DNA from: Blepharisma japonicum
Lineage: Eukaryota; Ciliophora; Heterotrichea; Heterotrichida; Blepharismidae
Assembly (NCBI GenBank): GCA_949751835.1
Contig: CATKHK010000060.1
Coordinates: 62,001-126,000, forward strand
DNA length: 64,000 bases
Direction of reading: 5' to 3'
Shown: piece by piece, positions 54,544 through 64,000 of the stretch
How positions within the stretch are numbered: position 1 is the stretch's first letter
How the letters are laid out: the number at the start of each line of letters is the position of its first letter
Translations under genes and position numbers: made by a program
Notes under the pieces: model-generated
What the model was told of the DNA's origin: nothing
The model's database searches: none
Seen by the model: only the letters and a program-made list of their open reading frames with translations

Positions 54544-56130
54544 ATGAAGGTAAAAGATAAGGTAGTTTCTAAATAGAACAACGTTGCCTACCAGATATTT
54601 CTTGTGCTAGGACTTGGGATTATGTTTGCTTGGTTCGGAATTCTCAATTCTCTTGATTATTTCTTTGCGATCTCTGGCAAATCGGTTCTGTTTTATTCTT
54701 ATATGTATTATTTCAGTTTGCCTTGGTTTCTATGCCAGACTTTTATTTTTTTCTTTGCGTATAGGATTTCTTACACATATAGAGCATTCACAACCTTTGG
54801 GATATCTTCATTACTTTTACTGCTTATTATTGTATTCAGCTATATCTTGGCTGATGACGCTGCTTATATTACTGTCGCTGCACTGATATTTTTATTAGGC
54901 TGCAACACTTCAGTTCTCTCTGCAAGCGTAATGGGCTTGGCTTCGCTGCTTCCTGGGAAATATATTGGAGCTTTAACACTAGGAATGGGTTTTGCAGGGT
55001 TAATCCCCTGTATCGTAAAATTGCTTACACTTTGGATTTGGGGCCCAAGTACATGGGAAAGCTTCCTTGTGCTCATGTTGATGTCAGTAGTTATTTCATT
55101 AGCGTGTATTGGTGCAGTTTTGGTGCTAGAAAACAATAAATTTGCCCAATACTATTTTTCTGCATCAAGTTCTCCAGCAAGTCCAACTTACAGTCCTAAG
55201 CTGACAGACAGATTATTAAATAGAAACCTCAATAAAAAATTGGATAAAGAAAGCCATGTTCTTGTTGCATCTCCTAGAAATTACTCAATAGGAAATATAA
55301 TAAATAATACGAGAAGAGATATAAGGCATAGGGAAAGAGAAATCGAGAAGGAAATGGAAAAAGAAAAAACAAATAAAGTGGTTGAATTCAATTTTAATTG
55401 GGATGAATCTGAAGAGAATGAACAAAGCCACCAACAAGCTCCACCTCAGCCAAAAATGACTTTTGAGACAAAAGCGAAAGAAGTCGTCGAAAAACAAGCC
55501 GAAGTTCCTGAAAAAGAAGAAGTTTATGGAGCTAAAGCGAGTTTGTTGGGAGTTGTTAAGCAAGCATATCTGCCTTTAGGATTGCAATTCGTGAACAATT
55601 TTATTACATGGCTGATGTTTCCAGGTGTTATCATTTTTGCTATACATGCTGAAGCAAGCCTACCATGGACTATTGTTTTTCATTGTGCCTTGTTCAATAT
55701 TTTTTCTCTCTTAGGAAATTTCATGCCAAACTATGGAATCTTAGATATTAGAACCTTATCCCTTATTATTGTAGCTAGGTTTGTGTTCTTCTATACAACA
55801 CCTCAAACTCTTCTTCACTGTGTTTTTTATGATGTTTGTGAGAATGGCTCTTGCTATTATATGTCATCCATCTTTGCCAATTCAATATTTAGATATGTCA
55901 ATACCAGCATTTTCAGCTTCACTCATGGGTATTGCTTTACTTGCTTAGCAATTTTAGCACCAGGATCGATCTCTAAGAAATCGTCCGATCGCGACAGTGA
56001 ATTAGAAATGGCAGGACACTTAGTTTCATGCATGATTGCATTCGGAATGACAATAGGGTATATTTTATGTGAAATAATATATATGGATTATGTTCCATTT
56101 AATTACTGTGTAGAAGCCACAGTCAGTTAA
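54544..56130 (+). CDS. Equilibrative nucleoside transporter (SLC29/ENT)-like
   Basis: 523 residues after removal of a 15-nt intron (54562-54576) following an 18-nt first exon (MKVKDK). The first TM helix (VAYQIFLVLGLGIMFAWFG) corresponds to the ENT start motif, and helices 3-5 include LLPGKYIGALTLGMGFAGLIPC and LLGCNTSVLSASVMGLASL, typical of the family. Six helices, a large charged cytoplasmic loop (about 200-330, KEMEKEKTNKVVEF region), then five helices give the usual eleven. It should move nucleosides or nucleobases down their gradient. The final helix carries MIAFGMTIGYILCEI. Without the intron the ORF has no ATG before helix 1. Stop TAA. Confidence 0.85.
54562..54576 (+). other. 15-nt intron of the ENT-like gene
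   Basis: GTAGTTTCTAAATAG after codon 6 (Lys). It carries an in-frame TAG, so an unspliced mRNA would stop after ten residues. Removal restores the N-terminal helix of the transporter. Confidence 0.85.
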
Positions 56131-56290
56131 TTAATTCAATACTCTCAAGTTTAATTTAATCTATTTTACTATTTTCTTAAAGTATTTTGCTGAAAAGCCA
56201 TTTAACTTTGACGTCAAAATATACTTAAGTGATTGATTGCAATTAGAAAATATTCTAATCATTATAAAAAATTATAGTTTTATTAGGATT

Positions 56291-57034
56291 TTATACTAAG
56301 CTATGTACTCTTTTCCTAAAAGATATTCCCCATTCTTTCAGTTTCATAGGTATTAGATAGCTGAAAAGTGACGCAAATACATCTTTATAGTTTTGATGGG
56401 TAATCATGGTCATAACAGTTCTATCATTTTTATATTTTATAATTTGGATTGTCATCAATGTTTCACCTCTACTAACTCCTTCAAGAGGTGGTTTAGAATC
56501 ATCTACAACAGAATAAGCGACTATTACAACATGATCATCCTTTTTCAAGATTGTTTTCTTTTCTAAAAAATCACCTTTATATCCAAAGGTCGAAATATAA
56601 GTATACACAATGACTTCATCTAAATTTTCCCTGACATTTTCTATATCTGTGATTGATTTATCTCACTTTTTCCTTTCTTTTGCATCATTTAGCTGTTTTA
56701 TAATGATATTCGGAGTCACATATTTGTCAAAATAAATTTTGGAATAAAATACAGGCAGGTTTTCGCAGTATTTGGACCCTTCTAGCCTTTTTACCATAAT
56801 ATGCTCCGTTTGAATTATAGAAAGCCACTTTGGATCCTTTTTTAAAGAAGCCCAATACTCTACAATTTCTTCAACTCTATCATCGATAATTTCTTCTGAT
56901 TCAGTCAAGCTAAATCCTATGCTAGACTCATATTTACCTTGAAATTGCTTTGGAGTTCTTATTGGGGCATTATCTTTCGAACTAGCCTTAATTATCTCAG
57001 CAGGTGGGGAATCTCTTGCTTCGCAGCAGCCCAT
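56291..57034 (-). CDS. START-domain-like lipid-binding protein with acylated N-terminus
   Basis: 247 residues; a TGA in KERKKWDKSI is Trp. The N-terminus MGCCEARDS is a strong myristoylation plus palmitoylation site (Gly2, Cys3, Cys4), so membrane anchoring is expected. From about residue 55 the pattern fits START: an N-terminal helix with the WASLKKDPKW element, LEGSKYCENLPVFYSKIYFD, then the ERKKWDKSITDIENVRENL helix/strand segment, and a long C-terminal helix (YKDVFASLFSYLIPMKLKE). START domains bind sterols, phospholipids or ceramide. Ligand unknown. Stop TAA, 160 bp from the convergent ENT gene. Confidence 0.75.
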
Positions 57035-57367
57035 TTATAATAATATACGTTTTTGTATATTCTGATTTATACAAGATTTATAAATGCTAAAAAGGATAAG
57101 TTTTAAAACAATGATTTAATTTTAGGCATATTGATGTCCATTGTTTGAGGAATTATTTTGAAATTTAGTTGCGAAAAGAAGTTAATTAAGAAATTATTTT
57201 AGGTTATTGGGAATTTGATGTTCAAATTGAATGAAATTATTATAATTTTTAAATTTGTTTCACGACTTATTTTTATAAGAATAAGTTGTTGACTTAATTA
57301 AAAAATAATGGAATGTTAATCTTAAAGAATTGAAATTAGACAATTAGTATATTACTTACTTTAATAT
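57035..57367. other. Intergenic, AT-rich
   Basis: 333 bp between the START gene start and the peroxisomal carrier stop, both minus strand. It should include the START gene promoter. No open frame, RNA gene or repeat seen. Confidence 0.5.
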
Positions 57368-58210
57368 CTATTTTGCGGTGACATGTATTTTTTTGGTTAA
57401 GCAAAGCATGCAAAGAATCTTGGTCAAGTGTTCATGGCTTGCCAAAACAATAGCTGAATTGAGGACAGCTTGCAACACCTTCGTTGACAATCCATTATAC
57501 AATGCTGGCGCTCCTTCATTTTCCAAAATATCCTTCAGCGCATCTGCAAAACTGAGAGTTTTCTGGTCTTCCAGCTGAACTCTAGTTCTTAAAGTCAAAA
57601 ACGGATAAGTCACCATGGTTGCAATAAACTTTGTCATTGCACCTAATATAAAATAGACTCCCGCATTCAGTTTTTTCTGTTTGAATCTTCTTTTCATATG
57701 TTCATAAGTAACAAATTGAATCACCGGATTCAAAATCAGCACCAGGCTGGTTCCCATGCCTTTAAATAAGCCTTGGATCCCTTCATGTTTTATTATTGAC
57801 GAAAAGCAGCTTGAAATGCTTTCTTCTTTTTCTGACTTCATAAGTCTTGTGTTTACAGTTCATATAGGAGTATTGACGAGGATGGTTATAAAACTTGCAA
57901 TTACGCTTACAATTAAGTCGTCTAAAACTGTAAGCCCGCGCTTTCCCTTTGATAAAAACACTTGCATTGCTTTGTAGACTAGAAAATAGACTCCTTGGCT
58001 AGTTGCTGTACTGATGATAGAAGAAATAAAACCGGAGTATAGAGACATTAGGTTTCCGTTGGTTCTGAGCTCTTTGAGGAATAGTCTAAGGGTGGTTTTT
58101 GAATGAGTTGACTGCATACGGATTCGAATTGTATCTAAAGGATGCAGAAAAAGAGTTGCAATGATCGCACTTAGAGACCCGGAAAGACCATGAACCAGTG
58201 ATTCTTTCAT
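57368..58210 (-). CDS. Peroxisomal-type mitochondrial carrier family protein (SLC25A17/PXN-like)
   Basis: 280 residues. Three carrier repeats: repeat 1 has HPLDTIRIRMQS; repeat 2 has NTPIWTVNTRLM; repeat 3 has TYPFLTLRTRVQ. The Pro-x-Trp-x-x-Asn-Thr-Arg form in repeat 2, where the Trp is encoded by TGA at 57857, is the hallmark of the peroxisomal ATP/NAD/CoA carrier branch (SLC25A17, PXN, Ant1), in contrast to the Pro-x-Asp of mitochondrial members. It should exchange nucleotides or CoA across the peroxisomal membrane. The protein is slightly short (family about 300) but has all six TM helices. Stop TAG. Confidence 0.88.
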
Positions 58211-58341
58211 TTATATTAAATTTTAAGCGTTTAATTTCGCAAGCCTTTTTCCAATTTCTCTTGAATTAAATAATTAAATTGCCATTTAAGCATATTAATT
58301 AATTGCTACACCAATTATGCTATAGAAAAAATCAGTTTATG

Positions 58342-59556
58342 TTATAATTTTTCTAACTCTTCCCACATTTTTCTATTTTGCTCTATAGCATCTACATATT
58401 CTTGCGTTTGTGGAATATGAACACATAAAAGTTTCCATAGCGGATATATAAAAGCATCAATAAATCCCATTTGATTTTGTTTGATCTTTTTAATGTCATT
58501 CCCCACCCTCAGAAATTCAGATACCGGCAGTCCTCTTTGCTCTTCTTGAATAACTTGTTGGTTGAATTCTTGTATAATCCTTAATGAAAATACTGTGGCT
58601 AAGTCAAATTTATAAGTAGGATTGCCTACATCTGAGGAGTGTAGCAGCATATCCATCACATTTTGCCTATGGGTTGCATTTTCTTTGTTAAATTCTCTCA
58701 TTGTTCGGTCGAAATTTTCCATCACAGATTTATGCTTGGCCATGTCAGTAGCCAAAATAGTAGGGATGATAAGTCTTCTCATATAAGTCTGGTCCTCATA
58801 AGACAAATTGCAAAAAATATCACACCCGCTCAGTTCAAGAAAATGAATCAGGGTAGCCGCATGATGATTTTCCAAAACTGAAATATCGTTGTATCTGATA
58901 GCTAGTTGATGTCGGGAATTAATCATAAATGCGTTGGTAACACCTGGGTGATTTAGATCGTGGCCATATGATGATATAAGTAAAGCAAAACGGTCACGGT
59001 TGTCTAGATGGTCTTGGTATTTATTTACATGCTCTCCTATCGAATGGATCATCTGCACAACCGAAAAAGCATGGAAAAAGTTATGGAATGGGTTATCTTG
59101 GTAATTTTCACAAAGCGCGTATATAAGTCTCTGCATTTTGCATATATCAATATGAAAGGTATCTAATAAGTCATAAAAAATATGCAGAATATACTCCCTA
59201 AGTTCACCTTTTGTATGGCTAAATGCTGAAAAGTCCTTCATTCTTAATTCTGCAACTTTAGTGTAATCTGGAGTAAATGGACGATTTTCATTGTAAGGGA
59301 AATTTTCAACGTTGGAAAAATAGATCGGCGAAAGGATGTCGTTGTGGATGGCTTCCAGTCATCTTTTACGTAAGCCGTCGTCCATTTCTCGGACATTTAA
59401 AAACGTCTGTCGGATGAGATCGAGCTCTGTTGCGGTGACGCCTCCTCTTCCTTGTAGAGAAAGCTCTTCTAGTTTTGCAATAATTCTTCTTTCTTGGTCT
59501 CCAGTTTGGCTGGGATCACTGGCCAATGGCCTACGAGTTGAAGCTGAGCACCCTAT
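58342..59556 (-). CDS. 3',5'-cyclic-nucleotide phosphodiesterase, start codon unresolved
   Basis: About 405 residues ending at TAA. The class I PDE domain (about residues 140-390) is complete: NPFHNFFHAFSVV, SYGHDLNHPGVTNAF, the Asp in HSSDVGNPT and the purine-binding Gln in KIKQNQMGFIDAF. The N-terminal 90 residues are polar and clearly coding-like, but the frame has no ATG upstream of Met59 (59385). Reading upstream it reaches Ile-Gly-Cys-Ser-Ala-Ser with ATA where ATG would give an acylation motif Met-Gly-Cys-Ser (59554-59556); beyond that is TAA. No 15- or 16-nt GTA...TAG intron supplies an upstream start. Likely explanations are a sequence error at that base, an undetected short first exon, or translation from Met59. 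Confidence 0.85.
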
Positions 59557-59998
59557 TTTAAAATATGTGATAAATTGGAGTTAATTAACCATAAATTGCA
59601 TACTTCAATGAATGATAAAGGAAATTGAGTGAATTAAACATTATTTTTTTAAAATTGGTATTGATAGGGTGATAAGTTTGGGGCATTTGAAGATGGGTAT
59701 TAAGAAAGCTGCTAACCGTCAGCTCATTTTTATATAAAATAGGCAATAAAGCTTAATTGAAATACATCTCAGTTTTGGGCAGCAAATGCTTAAAATCTAA
59801 GTAGATAAGTGTTAGATCAAAATTTAGGTAAATTATTGGATGAAAAAAATTTAAATCTTTCATATTTAAAGATAATGTTGAATTAATTGATAAAAATAGA
59901 GAAATAGATATTATAAGGAATGATATTTATTTTTGTTGAGAAGACTCTATAAAATAATTTAATGCTAAATTTATATGCAATAGTTTGATCATATTAAA
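59557..59998. other. Divergent intergenic region
   Basis: 442 bp between the PDE-like gene and the plus-strand membrane-protein gene. AT-rich, with two short runs in which TTGAATTAATTGA-like words recur. A reverse-strand 67-codon frame overlapping 59927-60130 is the antisense of the next gene and is not supported. It should include both promoters and any missing first exon of the PDE gene. Confidence 0.45.
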
Positions 59999-60766
59999 AT
60001 GGCAGGTAAACAAGATCCCTTCGCACTTAATTTTGTGAACGAAGAAGACAGCGACGCTCAAGAAAAGCCTATACAAAAGAAAGCTCAAGAATCTGGAAAG
60101 CGTAAAAACATAGCCCCAGAGCCTAGGCAAAAGAATGAGCCTACTGATGACACACAGTCTTCAGGCAAGTCTAAGACATATGCTAAATGAGGGTTACTTT
60201 TTGCAAAATCAGAAATTGCTTTATATGATGTCAAGCAAGCTCTTTATCGCCAAACAATTATTGAGCTTGGGCTCATGGTTTTAGCTTTACTTATCCTTAT
60301 TGTTCACGTAAAATTTATGATCATTATCCATATTTTGCATCTAGTTCGTCCTTATTTTGCATATAAGCTATTATTAGCTTTACCTAGAAGCCATCAATTT
60401 TATGAGAAATTGCCTGATGATTTATCAAAGATTAGTAATGATCTGCAAGGAAAAGCATATGATGATATAAGAGAAAGTTCAAGACAAATAGCTTTATATC
60501 TTGCTATTTCAGCTGCTGCTGGAGTGCTAGATATTATTGCTTTGCTGATTAATTTTGAGAAATTTTACAGTCATGATACTCTTGCAGCAGTTTATTTTGT
60601 GCTCTCTTTTCTTTTCATATGCACAGACTTTTTCTTACCATTATGGTATTGGACACTTCAATTTACTTTTCCTAGTGATATTTGGCTTGATTTACTTTTA
60701 ATGGCAAAAGGAAGTTTGAATGAAACGAAGATTTTGGTAATGGGGATTCTTAGGAGATCTACTTAA
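59999..60766 (+). CDS. Polytopic membrane protein of unknown function
   Basis: 255 residues; TGA at 60188 is Trp. The N-terminal 65 residues are Lys/Glu/Gln-rich and disordered (MAGKQDPFALNFVNEEDSDA). Hydrophobic helices occur about 92-115, 162-180 and 195-225, with ALYLAISAAAGVLDIIALL and LSFLFICTDFFLPLWYWT as cores. The loop between the first and second is charged. I recognise no transport or catalytic motif. Start at 59999 is the first ATG and lies in a TTAAAATG context. Stop TAA. Confidence 0.8.
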
Positions 60767-61374
60767 TCTTAATTATTTAAAAATAATTTAAACTGATGCT
60801 ATAATAATAGGAGATACGATGAAGATTATTAAAATTATTCAAAATAAAAATTTTAATTATTAAGTAAAGTTTTGTGATCATAATTAAATGATTATTTTTC
60901 GATAAATTTAAAATAGCAATTTTACTTCATATGAGATTATAATAAATATTTTTGAGCTTTCTATTTAATTTAAATATTTACTTAAAAGCAGTAAAACTCT
61001 TTAAGCTTAAATGCCAATAAAAGCTTTAAACTCACCCTCAAAATGAAAATTCAATCTTATAAAGAAAACATAAATCAATCTCCAAGCAAAAGAATGCCTG
61101 CTCTTATCAAAATCATTTTGTTAGATTTAATATTAGCATATGTGTCTGCAATTAAGAAATAACCATATTAGATAAATGGATTTGAATTCCTCAATTATAA
61201 ATATTTCAGTTTATTTCTTTGTATAGATCTTTTATATTAGCTCTTATGCCTGCTCAATAATAAACTATCAAATATATTTAAAATTACTCATAAAGCAGCA
61301 ATAGTAATACTCACAATTTAATTTTCATGTAACTCCTATGATCACTTGCTAATTATAATTAGTTAATCTCCTTA
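60767..61374. other. Intergenic, 608 bp
   Basis: AT-rich. It contains one small plus-strand frame from ATG 61043 to TAA 61162 (39 codons, MKIQSYKENINQSPSKRMP followed by a hydrophobic stretch). This is too short to call as a gene; it could be a micropeptide. No RNA gene or repeat was recognised in the rest. Confidence 0.4.
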
Positions 61375-62856
61375 ATGGATCCTGTAGCTCAAGTCGTTAT
61401 TCAAACAAAATATACTGAACTCAGACAATCCCTTTCCTCGTCAAATGTGACTATTAACTACCCAGGAGTTTTAGTTAAGGAGACTTATCATGTTGGACAT
61501 CGACTTGATGGGAACAAAAGATCTATTTTTGCTCAAATAAGAGCTGCTACCCATAGACAACTACAAGTTAGACGAGCTATAAAAACGTATGTTCTTGATG
61601 ATGCAGTCCTTGTCGGTGATTTAAGTGACATTGTTTTTCAGCGTCATCAAGGCATGCTCTTTTCTTCAATTATTAATGAAATTACTATGCTTTCTCAGCT
61701 TCGGCATACAAATATCGTGCCTTTATTTGAAGTATTCTTGGAATCTAAGTATATTCACCTGGTTATGGGAATGTGTAAAGGAGGAGAGTTATATGATTTT
61801 ATATATCAAGAAAAAAGAGCAACTGATGAAAAAGCGCTCTCAGTGATTTCTCAGATTTTAGACGCTGTTCAGTATATGCATAGCCTAAAGATATGCCATA
61901 GAGCGCTTTGTATAGAAAACATCATGTTCGTAGATAGAGAGCATACCAAGATCAACATAATTGGATTTAGTAGCTCTGGGAGGATCACAGACCACCCTTT
62001 TACTGAGAAGTTTGGAAGCCCATTCTATATGGCCCCTGAAATATTTAGTGGAAGATATACTGAGCTTTGTGATATTTGGTCAGTTGGCGTAATTTTATAT
62101 ACAATGCTTTTAGGTTTTCAGCCAATCCAAGGTGAAACACATACTGAGCTGGTCAAAAATATCACTAAAGGAGTCATATTAAAGCCAGAACAATTCAAGC
62201 AATTGCCTCACGATTTAAAAAAGCTTATTAAAACAATGATTACCAAAGAAAGCAGACCAAGCGCCAGCGAAGTGCTAGAAAATTCAATTTTCCAAAGTAA
62301 CTACTTACAAGATCAGCGTACAATTTTCCAAATGATTCTCAGAATCGCCCAATATGATGATGAGCCTGAAACCGAGCTAAAAGTTCGCTTAGCCTCTAAG
62401 CTAAAATACGCAGCTTGCAAAGTATTGGACGCTAATCAAAAACTTTATGTTACTCCTCACTTAGACAGAGCATGATCAGCTATGGATACAAATAGGGCTG
62501 GATCTATTAATGTGGAGCAGATGAAAGAAAGCATGGCTAAATGCGTCGGTGAAAATATAGATGTTGATACCAGAGCTCAGTTAATATTCAGCAAAATTGA
62601 TATTTTTAATACTGGATTGATAACTCATGAAGAATTCATATACTTCGCCAAAAATATGACTGACGCTCAAGAAATTGCTAATGCATTTAAACTGATTGAT
62701 CCTAATTATTCTGGGACAATTAATGCTGAAATGCTTGCTCCTCATTTATCAGGGATTTCAGTCAGCCAGATCGAAAACATGCTAGCTGAAGGAGCTGGAA
62801 AAGAGACACTCGAAGTTGAAGAATTTATAAATTTAATTGCAAAATATGCAAATTAG
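61375..62856 (+). CDS. CDPK-like protein, predicted pseudokinase, degenerate EF-hands
   Basis: 493 residues; TGA at 62473 is Trp. The kinase-like domain (about 38-310) is CDPK-related: RRAIKTYVL keeps the beta3 Lys, LVMGMCKGGELYDFI and SPFYMAPEIFSGRY are typical. But the glycine loop (GHRLDGNKRSIFA) has lost its GxGxxG, HRD is His175-Arg176-Ala177 (ICHRALCIENIMF), and DFG is Gly197-Phe198-Ser199 (IIGFSSSG). Both essential Asp residues are gone. The C-terminal lobe has EF-hand loops with incomplete Ca2+ ligands (DTNRAGSINVEQ, DIFNTGLITHEE, DPNYSGTINAEM). It is an independent pseudokinase, different in its substitutions from the one at 21864. Stop TAG, 21 bp before the WD40 gene. Confidence 0.87.
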
Positions 62857-62877
62857 CTAATTTATCCAATTTTATAA

Positions 62878-63771
62878 ATGGAGCTGATAAACACACTTGA
62901 AGGCCATGAAGGGCAAGTTTTAGTAATTAAATTTAACGCTGACGGAAATTATTGTATGACTGGCTCAAGTGACCGCAGCCTTAAGCTGTGGAACCCGACC
63001 AGAGGTTTATGTATAAAAACTTATACCGGAGCCCACAACTATGAAGTCCTTGATGTGGATATTACTAATGATAACGGAAGATTTGTATCTGGAGGCGCCG
63101 ATAAATTAGCATTTATATGAGATATATCTACAGGAAAAACAATAACAAAATTTCAAGGCCACAATAATAAAATCAAAGCAGTCACTTGAAATAGATCGTG
63201 CACTGTGATTGCGACAGGTTCTGAAGATGCAACAATAAAGCTATGAGATGTGAGGGCTCATTCAAAAGATCCGATCCAAACACTATCACAGTTTAAAGAC
63301 TCAGTTATTGGAGTGCATATTACTGAAGATCAAATCATTGCAGGATCTCTTGATGGATTTATAAGGACTTTTGATATAAGGTGTGGGAGTCTGAGTGTGG
63401 ATGATTTAAAAGAGCCTATTTTGGGACTAGCATTGTCTCATGATGGCAATGCAACTGCAAGTACACATATTGATAATATAATAAGGATTACTGATAGAGT
63501 GAATGGAGAAATTTTGAATGCATATTCTGGGTCACATATGTCTAATGAGCATTCTATAGCTTGCGAGTTTTCAGCTGATGATAGAGCGGTTTTAGTTGGG
63601 AGTGAAACAGGAGAAGCTGCTTGTTATAGCCTTTCTAGTGGGGTTGGGGTAAAAAGCCAAGTACATAGTGCTCCTACAATAGGAGTTGATACACATCCAA
63701 GAGATCCAAAGCTATTTGTCACGTGCTCATTAGATGGCACGTCAAAATTTTGGAGATTAACAAATGCATAG
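62878..63771 (+). CDS. WDR83: WD40 protein of the WDR83/MORG1 type
   Basis: 297 residues forming a seven-blade propeller. Several WD dipeptides are encoded with TGA (e.g. LAFIWDISTG at 63118, IKLWDVRAH at 63243), proof that UGA is Trp here. Blades: LEGHEGQVLVIKF, YTGAHNYEVLDVDI, FQGHNNKIKAVTW, and others. The blade order and the sequences SGGADKLAFIWDISTG, ATGSEDATIKLWDV and IIAGSLDGFIRTFD match WDR83/MORG1, a scaffold in ERK signalling and a spliceosome component. No other domain. Stop TAG. Confidence 0.9.
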
Positions 63772-63912
63772 TAAAATATGATACTTTTATTATAAATCTT
63801 AAGCGTAATCAGCAGTAATTATTATTTTTGTCTATTATTACTATTACTGATAAACTGCCTTGTGAATAGCTATAAAATTACATTGACACAAAATTTTAAA
63901 TTTCTTCAGTTA

Positions 63913-64000
63913 TTAAAGCTTATTCTCAGCTCTATCTCTTAAGTTAGGATCCTCGATTTTCTTCAAATATTCCTCTATATATGGATCATCAGTAGCAGGC
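63913..64000 (-). CDS. C-terminal end of a gene continuing past the window
   Basis: A minus-strand frame is open from the window edge to TAA at 63913-63915, encoding 28 residues rich in Asp, Glu and Lys (DDPYIEEYLKKIEDPNLRD). Only the C-terminus is visible, so no assignment is possible. The plus-strand WD40 gene ends 141 bp before it. Confidence 0.6.
   Translation of the reverse strand, partial: PATDDPYIEEYLKKIEDPNLRDRAENKL

Noticed and set aside
54614-54886. Alternative-frame hydrophobic ORF inside the ENT-like gene
   Set aside because: Overlaps a well-supported transporter in another frame and derives from its helices.

Overview
The window looks like somatic (macronuclear) DNA of a heterotrich ciliate, most probably Blepharisma. 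Two independent lines support this. (1) UGA is read as tryptophan: most long genes contain in-frame TGA exactly where the family has Trp (the DxWSxG of kinases, the WD dipeptides of a WD40 protein, the NxRRWA of a cis-prenyltransferase, the NPIW of a peroxisomal carrier), and every gene I could close ends on TAA or, in six cases, TAG, never TGA. (2) Six introns are only 15 or 16 nt long and all have the form GTA...TAG. The DNA is AT-rich and gene-dense, with no rRNA, tRNA, CRISPR or intact mobile element that I could recognise. Boundaries below were set by reading TGA as Trp and removing these tiny introns.

Layout: 0-11.5 kb holds a zinc-finger/coiled-coil protein, a UBA-tailed CAMK-like kinase, a P5-type PDI relative without a CxxC in its thioredoxin domain, a large GAF-PAS-phosphodiesterase, a two-TM extracellular sensor, an MFS transporter and a small membrane protein. 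12.7-16.6 kb holds a coiled-coil protein converging on a CDPK. 18-28.4 kb holds a LITAF-like protein, HSP90 with a heat-shock element, a CDPK-like pseudokinase, a Cys-rich surface protein, a HAUS6-like augmin subunit, a GOST-type membrane protein, a divergent histone H2A and a PAS-like protein. 28.5-36.5 kb holds D-2-hydroxyglutarate dehydrogenase, an anchored protein, a circularly permuted GTPase, a TOM1-like seven-TM protein fused to a pseudokinase, and a cathepsin L. 36.5-38.7 kb has only coding-like fragments.

38.7-47.8 kb holds a head-to-head pair of ketoacyl synthases, a tiny CAAX protein whose first exon is only the AUG, a 986-bp tandem duplication of an unknown gene, a cis-prenyltransferase and a DUF229 phosphatase-like ectoenzyme. 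47.8-64 kb holds two coiled-coil proteins, 14-3-3, a MARCH-type E3, a DoxX-like protein, an ENT nucleoside transporter, a START protein, a peroxisomal carrier, a second phosphodiesterase, a membrane protein, a second CDPK-like pseudokinase, a WDR83-like WD40 protein, and the tail of one more gene.

The window is rich in signalling genes (two active-looking kinases, three predicted pseudokinases, two cyclic-nucleotide phosphodiesterases, 14-3-3), but I see no operon or pathway cluster. The arrangement is extremely compact: seven of ten convergent pairs have stop codons 6-41 bp apart, and two tandem pairs are separated by 4 and 5 bp.
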